Shown: positions 1 through 8,978, numbered from the stretch's first letter. The stretch: 41,640 nt of DNA from Porticoccaceae bacterium (GCA_029242085.1 JAQWUP010000023.1:1-41640); one strand, 5' to 3'. Notes: generated from the letters alone by a model not told the origin. A program made the numbers and translations.

Positions 1-1
1 C

Positions 2-655
2 AAGGATCTTATTCAAAAGGTCGCATCAGAGATCGCAACATCATCGATGCTCTCTCCGACCGAAGCTGGGCATCCTGAATCGGCCCCAGCTAATCCGCAG
101 CTGATTGATGCTATCAATCAGATTTTTGCGCTGTTCCAGGTCAATTATCACAATCAGTATTTCAGCGCCTTTGGTGACAATACTAAATCTGAAAATCTCG
201 CCAAGAAACTGTGGTTATCTAAAGTCAGTGATTTCTCGCCTGAGACTATTCTTAAAGCCGCAGAAAAGATAATCGCCGAAAGTGAATATCTACCTACCCT
301 GCACAAAATGCTCAATGCCTGCCGAGCCGTGGGTATGCCTGCTGGCCTGCCTACGCCGCGCAAGGCCTACCAAGAAGTTTGCAACAAACCCAGTCCCAAG
401 GCGGAGCAGCACTGGTCCCATGCAGCGGTCTATCTGTCGGGACGCGACTGCGGCTGGCACTTTCTGGCTAACAGCATTGAGTCAAAAGCCTTTGCGCCAT
501 TTGCTGAAGTCTATCAACAGTACTGTGATCGAGTTTTACGCGGTGAAGAATTTACTATCGAACCACCGCAGGCACTGCCGGAAACCTCAGAGGTCGCTGC
601 AAGTAAGGAACACAACCAGCAGCAGCTAGACAGTCTCAAGCAGCTTTTAGGTTAA
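2..655 (+). CDS. Lambda-P-like replication protein, 5'-partial (possible domesticated helicase loader)
   Basis: The reading frame is open from the window edge, so the true start probably lies upstream. An ATG at 47 exists but has no Shine-Dalgarno sequence. Counting from that ATG (202 residues), the protein resembles phage lambda P along its length as I remember it: an N-terminal helical part (about 19-45), YLPTLHKMLNACR (81-93, compare FLPSPGQFVAWCR in P), AGLP (99-102), WHFLANSI (137-144), and RVLRGEEF followed by a proline-rich segment ending LP (162-178). Lambda P binds DnaB helicase and delivers it to the origin. No phage genes are nearby and aceK follows after 6 bases, so a resident chromosomal role in helicase loading is inferred. 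I recall domesticated lambda O/P homologues being named DopC/DopE; this would be the DopE type. The family assignment is fairly secure and the role is not shown. Confidence 0.6.
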   Translation, partial: KDLIQKVASEIATSSMLSPTEAGHPESAPANPQLIDAINQIFALFQVNYHNQYFSAFGDNTKSENLAKKLWLSKVSDFSPETILKAAEKIIAESEYLPTLHKMLNACRAVGMPAGLPTPRKAYQEVCNKPSPKAEQHWSHAAVYLSGRDCGWHFLANSIESKAFAPFAEVYQQYCDRVLRGEEFTIEPPQALPETSEVAASKEHNQQQLDSLKQLLG

Positions 656-661
656 TGAATC

Positions 662-2431
662 ATGGCAGTGCAACCATTAATACATAACTCTACTGCACGA
701 CGTATGGCCAAAACCATACTCAATGGCTTTCGCAGTTACTTTGCCGATTATCTTAATTCAACGCTTAGCGCCAAGGCACGCTTTGAAAAAGCGGACTGGC
801 ATGGCGTTCAGCAAGCCAATGTCGATCGCCTCGAACTGTATAAACTAAAAGTTGCGCAGACCGTCCAGTATCTCGGCATGGTCACCAACAAAGATATTGC
901 CAATCTGGAACTTTGGCGTGAGGCAAAAACTGCCTACACTCAGTTGGTATTTAATTTTCCCAATTTTGAAATCGCCGAGACATTTTTTAATTCGGTGTTT
1001 AGTGATATTCATGATCATGACAAAATTGATGACGATATAATCTACGTGCTTTCCTCTCAGCTGATTGAAGCACCGGCCGCCGAATACAGCATTTTTGTCC
1101 GCTATGAAGGTGAAGGTTTTCGAGAGACATTCTATCGAATTCTGAAAGAGTCCGAATTCTCTTTGCCCGGTGAAGATATTCAGCTGGATCTCGATTGCAT
1201 TATGGAAGTGTTTAATCAAGAAGTAGTGCCAAAACTCAAGGGCCCACATGCTGAGATAAAGTTCGACTTATTGGAGTCAACTTTTTATCGCGGCAAAGCG
1301 GCCTATATGGTTGGTCGCGTGGTTGATGGCGATCAGCGATTTCCTCTGGCGCTGGTCTTTCTCAATACCGAAGAGGGCAACCTCTACGTGGATACAGCCA
1401 TTTTTAATGCCGACGACTTAAGCGTGCTGTTTAGCTTTACCCGCAATCACTTTATGGTTGATGCACCGCTTCCCTATCAGTATTCACACTTTCTTAAAAA
1501 ACTGATGCCGCGAAAACTCGATTATGAAATCTATAATTCACTCGGCTTTCCCAAGCATGCAAAAACTGAATTCTACCGCCAGCTAGTTGGCCATTTAAAT
1601 AATTCTGATGATGAATTTATTATTGCGCCGGGTATTAAGGGTATGGTGATGACGGTATTTACCCTGCCCTCGTATAATATTGTTTTTAAAATTATTAAAG
1701 ATAAATTTGCACCACCCAAGGAAGTCACTCATCAAATTGTGCGTGAAAAATACCGTTTGGTTTCACGCCATGATCGCATTGGTCGTATGGCCGACACCCA
1801 GGAATTTGACAATCTGGCATTTCCTCTCGATCGATTTTCAGATGCGCTTATTGAAGAACTGAAAAAAGTCGCGGCATCACAAATTGAAATTAGTGATGAC
1901 AGGATAGTTATTAAGCATCTGTATACAGAGCGTTATATGACGCCACTCAATATCTATTTAGAACATGCCAGCGATGAAGAAATTCGCAGTGCGATGGAAG
2001 AGTACGGCAACTGTATCAAGCAACTCGCTGCAGCCAATATCTTTCCCGGTGATATGCCGCTGAAGAACTTTGGTGTGACCCGACATGGTCGTGTGGTGTT
2101 CTATGATTACGATGAAATTGCCACCTTGACTGACTGCAACTTTCGCAAGATCCCCGAGCCCAGAAATGAGCATGAAGAGATGCAGTCAGGCACCTGGTAT
2201 ACCGTGGGTCCAGATGATATTTTCCCAGAGGAGTTTCGTCTCTTTTTCTCTGGCAATACCAAGGCTCGGAAAATGTTTGAAGAAATGCACAGCGATCTCT
2301 ACGAGCTGAGTTTCTGGACTAATTTGCAAGAGCAAATTCGCAGTGGCTACGTGGTCGACGTATTTCCCTACCGCCGCATTAAACGTTTTGATCGGGGCAA
2401 GGATTCTGCTCTGGAGGTTTTTTCAGACTAG
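662..2431 (+). CDS. aceK: Isocitrate dehydrogenase kinase/phosphatase
   Basis: This bifunctional enzyme phosphorylates isocitrate dehydrogenase to inactivate it and also removes the phosphate, which sets the split between the TCA cycle and the glyoxylate bypass. The 589-residue product is close to the 578 of E. coli AceK. It carries the nucleotide-binding motif APGIKGMVM (322-330), followed by the conserved TVFTLPSYNIVFKIIKDKF segment with its lysines, and an acidic YDYDEI motif in the C-terminal kinase part. The gene starts 6 bases after the lambda-P-like gene, so the two may share a transcript. Glyoxylate genes (aceA, aceB) are not adjacent, unlike the enterobacterial aceBAK operon. Its stop codon overlaps that of convergent gspB in the tetramer CTAG. 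Confidence 0.96.
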   Translation: MAVQPLIHNSTARRMAKTILNGFRSYFADYLNSTLSAKARFEKADWHGVQQANVDRLELYKLKVAQTVQYLGMVTNKDIANLELWREAKTAYTQLVFNFPNFEIAETFFNSVFSDIHDHDKIDDDIIYVLSSQLIEAPAAEYSIFVRYEGEGFRETFYRILKESEFSLPGEDIQLDLDCIMEVFNQEVVPKLKGPHAEIKFDLLESTFYRGKAAYMVGRVVDGDQRFPLALVFLNTEEGNLYVDTAIFNADDLSVLFSFTRNHFMVDAPLPYQYSHFLKKLMPRKLDYEIYNSLGFPKHAKTEFYRQLVGHLNNSDDEFIIAPGIKGMVMTVFTLPSYNIVFKIIKDKFAPPKEVTHQIVREKYRLVSRHDRIGRMADTQEFDNLAFPLDRFSDALIEELKKVAASQIEISDDRIVIKHLYTERYMTPLNIYLEHASDEEIRSAMEEYGNCIKQLAAANIFPGDMPLKNFGVTRHGRVVFYDYDEIATLTDCNFRKIPEPRNEHEEMQSGTWYTVGPDDIFPEEFRLFFSGNTKARKMFEEMHSDLYELSFWTNLQEQIRSGYVVDVFPYRRIKRFDRGKDSALEVFSD

Positions 2432-2964
2432 CGGTAAGGCAGGATTTCAACTCTGTCGGCGGACTGAACTTCATAGCCCTGCAATTTAATCGCCACTAGA
2501 GTCCAGTGCTGATCAATTTTATCGCCCGCTCTAAAAGTGCGCTGATTGGCAAATAGTCGATTGGATGATGAGCCCTCGGCTATATACATATGCCCAGATA
2601 TGGTCAGCTGTGGCAATGCTTTTTCAGCTGCAGGCGCCGCCTGTTTTTCCGGTGCTGGGTTTGCCACTTCAGGGGCGGGCTGTTCAATTGATTGCGTCTG
2701 TGCCGATAGTTGCTCAGTCTGCGGTGTGGCGATCATCTCTGGCTCGACTGTGTTCGGTGCCTGAGTTTTTGACCCCGAATAAATCACTAGGCCCATTAGC
2801 AAAGCCAAACTTCCAATCACTAAAACCAGGTACTTTGCTCTGCTTGTCTGTGGGGCTTGCTGATAGGGGTCCCAGCTGGAACTGGCAAAGTCATCCAACT
2901 CTTTTGGGTCTTCACGCAGCCTATCGCGCTCGGCTTTTTTTAGGGCATCGAGAATATAAGACAT
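2428..2964 (-). CDS. gspB: T2SS assembly protein GspB
   Basis: GspB is an inner-membrane partner of GspA; in Aeromonas the ExeAB pair helps insert the secretin ring through peptidoglycan. The 178-residue product starts MSYILDALKKAERDR, an N-terminal signature of this family. It has one membrane helix at about 45-63 (KYLVLVIGSLALLMGLVIY), a Pro/Ala/Glu/Gln-rich periplasmic linker, and a compact C-terminal GspB domain (about 117-178) with TISGHMYIAEG and WTLVAIKLQGYEV. The start codon overlaps the gspA stop (TGATG), so translation is coupled. This is the last gene of the secretion unit. Its stop is shared with convergent aceK, leaving no room for a conventional terminator. Confidence 0.9.
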   Translation of the reverse strand: MSYILDALKKAERDRLREDPKELDDFASSSWDPYQQAPQTSRAKYLVLVIGSLALLMGLVIYSGSKTQAPNTVEPEMIATPQTEQLSAQTQSIEQPAPEVANPAPEKQAAPAAEKALPQLTISGHMYIAEGSSSNRLFANQRTFRAGDKIDQHWTLVAIKLQGYEVQSADRVEILPYR

Positions 2965-4646
2965 CAGAGCTGCTCGCCGAGCAATCGAGGATGTTGGGGG
3001 CTGCTCAGTTGATTTAGACGCATAATGGTTTCTCGCCCAACCACACCATCAGCGGTCAGGGCCTGCTGACTTTGGAAGCTCGCGACCTTCTGCGCAATAG
3101 CTTGGGTGTAACGGCCACCGGTGATAATGCGCTCTGAGCTCTGGTCAATGATCGCCAATTGATCCTGCAGCCATCTCAGGCCCAGCGCGTTGCTGTCACC
3201 GACGGTGAGGGTATTAAAGCTTGGCGCCGGTTGCCATAGATAGAGATAGCGCCCGGACCAGCCAGCCAAAAAATCCTCCAGCAATACAGTTATGCTGCCC
3301 TTATTGCCCTGCAGGCTGACGACAGTTCCATTCAATCCGCTGAGCAGATAGCTTTTTAAACCGCGCTGGCTGCTGTTGAATGACTGTTTCATCCATACAA
3401 TCCCGGGGCGGTTAATTCTCTCTAAGTCGGCAATTTTTGCTGTGGTTAATTTTTCCGCTTGGAGACCGCTGTCATTCGCTTGTGCCGAAAATTCCTCTTC
3501 GGAATAAATGGCACCGCTATCGACTGACCATCTTTTTAGCAGGCTGGTAAATGGGCTTGTAGCGGCCTTGGCAGGCGCTAGTTTACTAATGGGCGGCTGG
3601 GTATCGACTGTAGGTTGTTTGCTGGCTGAAGGCTCATTATTAGCTGAAGGCTCATTACTGGCTGAAGGCTCTTGATAGCCTGAGGGCTCGATATCGGCCA
3701 ATGGCTCTGGCGAAACGCTAGTCTGGTTAACCAGGCCAATCAGCAATACAGCGACCAGAATCAGCAACCCGGCTAAAATAGCCATCGACTTTTTATCATT
3801 ATCAGCGGTATTTCGACTGCCGAGAATTTCTACTGCTGCCTCTTTGACCAACTTTGGTGAAATAACCTTTGAACCGGTTGAATAAGTGGCCAATAAGCTG
3901 TGCTGGCACACTAGATTGATCAGTCGCGGTACGCCACCTGTCAAACGGAACAGTACCGATATACAGGCACTATCAAATAGAGAGCCCTTGGCTCCCGCGC
4001 GATGCAGTCGGTGGTTTACATAGTTGGCAACATCATCTTTTTCCAACGGCAGCAAATGAAATCTAGACACCACCCGCTGGTTGAGCTGGCGCAATTCTTT
4101 CTGTGCCAGAATATCTAAAAGCTCGGGCTGGCCAACAAGCAGAATATGTAACAGCTTATGGGTGTTAGTTTCTAAATTACTTAACAGACGCAAAGTTTCT
4201 AAAACATCGGCACTTAAATTTTGCGCCTCTTCAATCACAATAAGGGTTTTCTTTCCCTCGGCATGGGCCTGCAATAAATTTTGATTAAGTGCGTCGATCC
4301 GAGTTTTTGAAAAAGACAGTCCGCGAGATTCCGGCAGATCCTTTGGCAGCTCTATACCCAGCTCATCACAGATACTGGCCAGCAAATCGGTAACGTTGAG
4401 CTTGCTGTTAAGAACATAGGCTACGCGTACATGCGCTGGCATGCGCTTAAGCATGGTGCGAGTTAAAGTGGTTTTCCCGGTACCCACTTCGCCTGTCAGC
4501 AATATAAAGCCACCCTCGCGATCGAGGCCGTACTTGAGGTGAGCAACGGCCTGACGATGATGATTACTGGGGTATAAAAATCCCGGATCGGGAACAATCG
4601 AGAACGGCTCTCGCTTTAGACCAAAATGCTGCAGGTAAATGCTCAC
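2964..4646 (-). CDS. gspA: T2SS assembly ATPase GspA (ExeA-like)
   Basis: GspA is a membrane ATPase that works with GspB and binds peptidoglycan to help place the secretin. The 560-residue product has a cytoplasmic AAA domain with Walker A GEVGTGKTT (52-60) and Walker B LIVIEEAQ (135-142). A membrane helix follows at about 288-306. Next is a low-complexity linker of EPSAxN hexapeptides (about 320-345), then a C39-peptidase-like fold region (about 370-480). The C-terminal peptidoglycan-binding domain contains FQSQQALTADGVVGRETI. The start lies 6 bases after the gspD stop. The linker is encoded by an imperfect 18-base tandem repeat, listed separately. Confidence 0.93.
   Translation of the reverse strand: MSIYLQHFGLKREPFSIVPDPGFLYPSNHHRQAVAHLKYGLDREGGFILLTGEVGTGKTTLTRTMLKRMPAHVRVAYVLNSKLNVTDLLASICDELGIELPKDLPESRGLSFSKTRIDALNQNLLQAHAEGKKTLIVIEEAQNLSADVLETLRLLSNLETNTHKLLHILLVGQPELLDILAQKELRQLNQRVVSRFHLLPLEKDDVANYVNHRLHRAGAKGSLFDSACISVLFRLTGGVPRLINLVCQHSLLATYSTGSKVISPKLVKEAAVEILGSRNTADNDKKSMAILAGLLILVAVLLIGLVNQTSVSPEPLADIEPSGYQEPSASNEPSANNEPSASKQPTVDTQPPISKLAPAKAATSPFTSLLKRWSVDSGAIYSEEEFSAQANDSGLQAEKLTTAKIADLERINRPGIVWMKQSFNSSQRGLKSYLLSGLNGTVVSLQGNKGSITVLLEDFLAGWSGRYLYLWQPAPSFNTLTVGDSNALGLRWLQDQLAIIDQSSERIITGGRYTQAIAQKVASFQSQQALTADGVVGRETIMRLNQLSSPQHPRLLGEQL
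3625..3714 (-). repeat. 18-bp tandem repeat inside gspA
   Basis: About five head-to-tail 18-base units run from 3625 to 3714. The first three, starting at 3625, 3643 and 3661, share GCTGAAGGCTC; the fourth and fifth are more diverged. On the coding strand they encode a hexapeptide of the form EPSAxN in the periplasmic linker of GspA just after the membrane helix. The unit length keeps the frame, so copy-number change would alter only linker length. Confidence 0.85.
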
Positions 4647-4651
4647 GCCGT

Positions 4652-6571
4652 TTACTCTTCCGTTTTAGGTTCTGCCTGTTCAAGAAATTCTTGTAGTCGA
4701 ATATTCAATGGCCCCTCAGTCTTGCCGTTGAGATCACGGGTTATCAGATGCTCAAATTTATCCTTTGACAACAGTCGCGCATCTTCGGCATTGCGAATAA
4801 TGGTCGGACGAATAAACATCATAAGAACCGACTGACTTTCACTCTTGTTGGAGGATTTAAACAACCGTCCAAGCAGTGGAATATCACCCAGCAAAGGGAC
4901 CTTGGACGCTGTGTTGTCGGACTGATCTTGAATCAGACCACCCAGTATCAGCAGCTCACCGTCCTGAATCATTACATTGGTCTGCATGGTGCTTTTCGAA
5001 GTAGTCTGCAATCCCGGCTCACCACTTTTAACTTTTGATGATTCCTGTTCAATCTCCAAACGCACTGCATTGCCTTTGCTGATTTGCGGCTTGACCTTGA
5101 GCATTACGCCAACTTCTTCGCGGTTAACAGTGGTAAACGGATTGCTGTTGGAGTTGTTATTGCTAATGCTGGAGAAACTACCCGTAACAAAGGGAACCTC
5201 TTCACCCACTGAGAGTGTTGCCTCTTCATTGTCCAGAGTAACCACCGAGGGTGTCGACAGAATATTGGTGCTGCCGTCGGTTTTTAATGCCTGAATAAGC
5301 ACCCCCATACCTTTGCCTGTCACCTGATCAAAATCACCTGCCACACCCAATGTGGACTGGGGTAATTGCGTCAATGCTGCAGACACAGTTGCATCAGTTG
5401 GATCACCCAGACCAGCACCCAATAGAGTGGATAGCAGGCCGTCAAAGTTAGTCAGGTAACCACCCCGATTTTTACTGGTATAAACAAGGTTGGCACTGAG
5501 ATCTTTGGCCTGGTCTTCCGAGAGCTCTGCAATCACTGCCTCGATTAACACTTGCGGGCGCGAGCGATCCAGTTTACTCACAACGTTTGTCACTTCTCGA
5601 ATAACGGCGGAAGATGCGGCAATAATCAACGCATTATTGAGTTCATCAATTTCGATTTGGTAACTGGTCTTGGATTTTTTATCACCGGCAGATTCACCAG
5701 CAAGGCGCAAAAATACATCCGACTTAAGCATACCATCAATAATCGGTTTTATTTCTGCAGCACGTGAATAATCTAAATAGATAACTTCAACACCACCTTT
5801 TTTGGTAGAGGGTATATCTAAACTTTTCAGCATATTTTTAAATGCTTTGCGAGCTATGCCAGGGCCGCTGACAATCACACGATTATTTAATCCATCTTCA
5901 ACCAGGGATAGATCCGATTTTTGCAACTGCTTGAGCTGACCGGCAATATGTACGGCTTCAGCGGCTGAGATATAGTCGAGATTAATGACCTCAACCATGC
6001 TGTGATCAGGATCATCCATTTCCTTGATCAGCGCCTTGAGTTGATTAACATTGCTGCGAATATCGGAGACAACCAGATAGTTGCTCTGAGCAAAGGCCAA
6101 AAGTCTTGCGCCATTACTGAGCATCGGCTTGAGTACCGGCACCAGGGTGCTGGCCTGAACATACTTTATTTTAAGCACCTGAGTTTCAAGTTTGTTGTCG
6201 CCAACACCACCGGCAAAGCTAAAGGCTTGATTAAATGGCACGATTCGGGTCACCGCGCCATCTTCGACTGCCTGAAAGCCCTGCACCTGAATAGCGGATA
6301 AAACGGCTGAATACAGCAGCGAGGAATCGATCGCCTGCGGTGCAATAATAGTGACCTTCCCTTTGACCCTTGGATCTAAGACAAAAGACTTGCCGGTTAT
6401 CTCGGCAACACTCTCTATAACGCTGCGAATATCTGCATCGCGAAAGTTGATTCTTACCTGCTCCTGCGCACTGGCTTCGGCGATAAGACTTACCACCAGC
6501 ACCAGGGCACCACCGATATTTCCAAGACAGCGGGCTAGGGTTGTTCTGCGCTTCATTATTAAAGTCTTCAT
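4652..6571 (-). CDS. gspD: T2SS outer-membrane secretin GspD
   Basis: GspD forms the outer-membrane channel through which folded exoproteins leave the periplasm. The 639-residue product has a signal peptide with probable cleavage after ASA (residue 35). A mature N0 domain follows (VRINFRDADIRSVIESVAEI), then three N-domain repeats with the INLDYISAAEA and VIYLDYSRAAEI motifs. The secretin core contains VPFVTGSF and the C-terminal signature VPLLGDIPLLGRLFKS. About 60 residues follow the core and could contact a pilotin, although no pilotin gene is in this window. The ATG at 6571 lies just after the gspC stop; a second ATG six codons later is also possible. Both have weak ribosome-binding sites. 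Confidence 0.95.
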   Translation of the reverse strand: MKTLIMKRRTTLARCLGNIGGALVLVVSLIAEASAQEQVRINFRDADIRSVIESVAEITGKSFVLDPRVKGKVTIIAPQAIDSSLLYSAVLSAIQVQGFQAVEDGAVTRIVPFNQAFSFAGGVGDNKLETQVLKIKYVQASTLVPVLKPMLSNGARLLAFAQSNYLVVSDIRSNVNQLKALIKEMDDPDHSMVEVINLDYISAAEAVHIAGQLKQLQKSDLSLVEDGLNNRVIVSGPGIARKAFKNMLKSLDIPSTKKGGVEVIYLDYSRAAEIKPIIDGMLKSDVFLRLAGESAGDKKSKTSYQIEIDELNNALIIAASSAVIREVTNVVSKLDRSRPQVLIEAVIAELSEDQAKDLSANLVYTSKNRGGYLTNFDGLLSTLLGAGLGDPTDATVSAALTQLPQSTLGVAGDFDQVTGKGMGVLIQALKTDGSTNILSTPSVVTLDNEEATLSVGEEVPFVTGSFSSISNNNSNSNPFTTVNREEVGVMLKVKPQISKGNAVRLEIEQESSKVKSGEPGLQTTSKSTMQTNVMIQDGELLILGGLIQDQSDNTASKVPLLGDIPLLGRLFKSSNKSESQSVLMMFIRPTIIRNAEDARLLSKDKFEHLITRDLNGKTEGPLNIRLQEFLEQAEPKTEE

Positions 6572-6572
6572 G

Positions 6573-7376
6573 TTATTGATTCAATCCAAGTTTCGGTAAC
6601 ATTTTAGCTGACAGGCTGGCGGCATTAACATAAATAATTTCCTCCTGACCCTGTCGCATAACGGTGACCGGTAAACTACTGGCACTACTATAACTCATCC
6701 ATTTAGCAGGATCTGCCAACAGGCTCTGGACCATCAGTCCGTCTACCTTCACCACGACATCGCCATCCTGGATATCTGCCATCATTTTAATCTCATCGGA
6801 GATATTATTTATTTTAAGGCCAGAGCTACCGGCTACATTTACCGGCACGGCACCAAACATATTGGCCAGGGCAAAGCCCTCTGTCTGCGCCTCCTGACGC
6901 ACACTGGCCTCTTCAGTCACCATAATGGTGTCTGGCTTCTTCAGCAGCACCTGCTTGTTGGTGCCGTTTTGCTTAACCACAATACGGTAGGGTTGAATTT
7001 CGACAATGCTGGTGTTTGCACCCAAATCATCGCCCTCATGGTAAACCGCTTCTGGCTTGCCATTAAATTTTAAAGTCGCAGAGGAGGAGTCTCCAGCAAT
7101 CATTACACCTAGTAGTATTGCGTTAATTTTTGCATCCGCCAGTTCACCGATCTGCTCGATATTCGCGATGGCCATTTCCGGCGAACCGCGAAACCAATTC
7201 CAGTAAACCGCTTCGGCACTGGGCACTCGGGCTAGCTGCTTTGCACGACCCTCAGTCTGATTAAACTGCATAACAATTAAAAAACTGAGATAAAGGCAGA
7301 TCATTACCAGTGCAATTTTCATAACCCACTGTGCCGACTGCATAGGAGTCTGTTGTTTTAATCTGTTAATTAACAC
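6573..7376 (-). CDS. gspC: T2SS inner-membrane protein GspC
   Basis: GspC links the inner-membrane platform to the secretin through its homology region. I chose the GTG start at 7376 because GGAGG lies 6 bases upstream (7383-7387 on the complementary strand) inside the end of gspM; this gives 267 residues. An upstream start at 7430 would overlap gspM by 65 bases and has no such site. The protein has a short cytoplasmic end, one membrane helix (WVMKIALVMICLYLSFLIVM), the GspC HR domain (ILLGVMIAGDSSSATLKF to the YRIVVKQNGT region) and a C-terminal PDZ-like domain (MADIQDGDVVVKVDGL). It sits between gspM and gspD, as xpsN does in Xanthomonas, rather than at the head of the operon. Confidence 0.88.
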   Translation of the reverse strand: MLINRLKQQTPMQSAQWVMKIALVMICLYLSFLIVMQFNQTEGRAKQLARVPSAEAVYWNWFRGSPEMAIANIEQIGELADAKINAILLGVMIAGDSSSATLKFNGKPEAVYHEGDDLGANTSIVEIQPYRIVVKQNGTNKQVLLKKPDTIMVTEEASVRQEAQTEGFALANMFGAVPVNVAGSSGLKINNISDEIKMMADIQDGDVVVKVDGLMVQSLLADPAKWMSYSSASSLPVTVMRQGQEEIIYVNAASLSAKMLPKLGLNQ

Positions 7377-7854
7377 GCTGCACCTCCATTGCTCCCGAAA
7401 AGGCTTCAGCCCCCTGAACGACGTTAGCACTGATATCTATGCTCTGCACAGAGAAACCCTCACAGCTAATTTGATGCACTAGACGCATCAGTCGATTGGC
7501 ATCTGAGCCATTAACCCGCAGTGAAATTCCGCGGCCTGTTTCAGTCACCTTATCAAGGCGCAACTGAGCGCGTCTGACTAGCTTGGTAATCACCTCGGTA
7601 TCTCGACCAACATTGAGCTCTCTACCCGAACAGCTATTTACCAGACGCGGCACTATGGCGGCTTGATCATGCAGCCATTCTAAATCTGCCTGCAATTGAC
7701 TCTGCTGGTCGACAAGCTGAGTGTGCTTGTCGGCCAGGGGAGACAGGGACAAGTAAATAACTGCGGTCAACACCAGCAGTCCACCGACGCCAATAAAATA
7801 CCTCTCTCTGAGCTGGAGATTCTCAAAGGCCTGCGCTACGGTTTTAAGGTTCAT
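7366..7854 (-). CDS. gspM: T2SS inner-membrane protein GspM
   Basis: GspM is a bitopic inner-membrane protein that stabilises GspL in the T2SS platform. The 162-residue product has an N-terminal cytoplasmic segment containing RERYFIGVGG, a membrane helix at about 22-42, a short coiled-coil (QQSQLQADLEWLHDQAA) and a small ferredoxin-like periplasmic domain. The start overlaps the gspL stop by 4 bases and the stop overlaps the gspC GTG by 11 bases, so all three are translationally coupled. Sequence conservation in this family is low. The call rests on size, topology, the RERY/RERFF-type motif and position. Confidence 0.87.
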   Translation of the reverse strand: MNLKTVAQAFENLQLRERYFIGVGGLLVLTAVIYLSLSPLADKHTQLVDQQSQLQADLEWLHDQAAIVPRLVNSCSGRELNVGRDTEVITKLVRRAQLRLDKVTETGRGISLRVNGSDANRLMRLVHQISCEGFSVQSIDISANVVQGAEAFSGAMEVQRVN

Positions 7855-8978
7855 CTCGCACCCCCTGCGCCGGAACTCGCCACAGCGGTGAGTACAATAG
7901 CACCTGCTGTCTCACCTGGCTGGATTGATAGCTGATAACCGGGGATATTTAGTGCTTGGGACGTTAGTTTTTCGGCATCAGTTATATGCAGCCGGATACC
8001 TTCCTCATCTGCCGTCATCGCACTGAGATTGCAGCCACAGCTGGTCATAAAGCCATCCAGTGCGATTAGCGCGGCAACCGGTGCCGCCTGCAGGCCCCGC
8101 TGCTGTTTAAATAATTTACTGAGCTGCTGTTCAGCGGCATCTCTCGCCTCTAGTGGCTTTGGCTTTCGGCCAGTAAACAGGCTGCTGTAACTGCTCTGTA
8201 CCTGCTTGCCCGTTACTTCGATCTGCTGACTAATAATATTACTGGAGATCTGCAGATAGGCGAACAGCAGCGCCAGACTCAACGCGACCAGACCAACAAC
8301 TGGCTTCCAGCTACTTGATTGTGAGCTCAGTTGCTGCGCTTTAAAGTTACCGGTCATTAGATTTGGCACTGGCGGCATATCCGCAAACTGCCAGTCAATG
8401 TCTGCGGCATTGATATCAGCCATCGCCTGCAGGTGATCCGGTACAAGGGCGCTGTCAGGAATAGAAATCGACAGCCTTGGAGTAATCTCTGCGGTGGCAA
8501 TCAAACTGTCTATCATCGCCCAGGCACTGGCGGGCTTGGCGGCAAAGCCAGCCTCAGCAGAATGTCGCACCAGGCACACGCCTTCACGCCAACCAATACA
8601 TATTCGGCCCGCCTCCCATGGCAGCGCTAGAAAATCTGGCACCATTGAGATAGCGGCAACGCCTGCATTGACGGCAACACGCTGCCAGTCCTGCATATCT
8701 TGGCGGCTAACTGCGAGTATCTGTAACTGGTTATTGCCCACTCGACCACCAATCACAAAATGCATTTCATCAACTGGCTGTAAAATTCTGTCTTCAAGCA
8801 TCCAGGGAACCAGCTCAGGCCATTTGCGCTCTGGTGCAGTGGGCACCTCGATATGATGCACAGCGACGCGCTCCGATGGTACCCACAGGTTCATCGGTTG
8901 CGCAGAAGCTAGTCCGGGATCGCCATCGGGAATAAGGCGTTGGTCCAGGCAGTGGATATGATCTGCTGAATGGCTCAT
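7851..8978 (-). CDS. gspL: T2SS inner-membrane protein GspL
   Basis: GspL anchors the GspE ATPase to the membrane platform through its actin-like cytoplasmic domain and pairs with GspM. The 375-residue product has the cytoplasmic GspL domain (about 1-230, with WPELVPWMLEDRIL and the FVIG strand), a single membrane helix (about 228-246, PVVGLVALSLALLFAYLQI) and a periplasmic ferredoxin-like domain. It overlaps gspK by 4 bases upstream and gspM by 4 bases downstream. Length and domain order match the family. Confidence 0.9.
   Translation of the reverse strand: MSHSADHIHCLDQRLIPDGDPGLASAQPMNLWVPSERVAVHHIEVPTAPERKWPELVPWMLEDRILQPVDEMHFVIGGRVGNNQLQILAVSRQDMQDWQRVAVNAGVAAISMVPDFLALPWEAGRICIGWREGVCLVRHSAEAGFAAKPASAWAMIDSLIATAEITPRLSISIPDSALVPDHLQAMADINAADIDWQFADMPPVPNLMTGNFKAQQLSSQSSSWKPVVGLVALSLALLFAYLQISSNIISQQIEVTGKQVQSSYSSLFTGRKPKPLEARDAAEQQLSKLFKQQRGLQAAPVAALIALDGFMTSCGCNLSAMTADEEGIRLHITDAEKLTSQALNIPGYQLSIQPGETAGAIVLTAVASSGAGGAR

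Noticed and set aside
2-655. Prophage remnant at the left edge
   Set aside because: Only one lambda-like gene is visible and the next gene is aceK. There is no integrase, structural gene or att-like repeat in the window. The upstream DNA is not available to test this fully.
845-1249. 134-codon open frame antisense to aceK
   Set aside because: It lies wholly inside aceK, has no recognisable domain and no ribosome-binding site. Its composition follows from the aceK codons.
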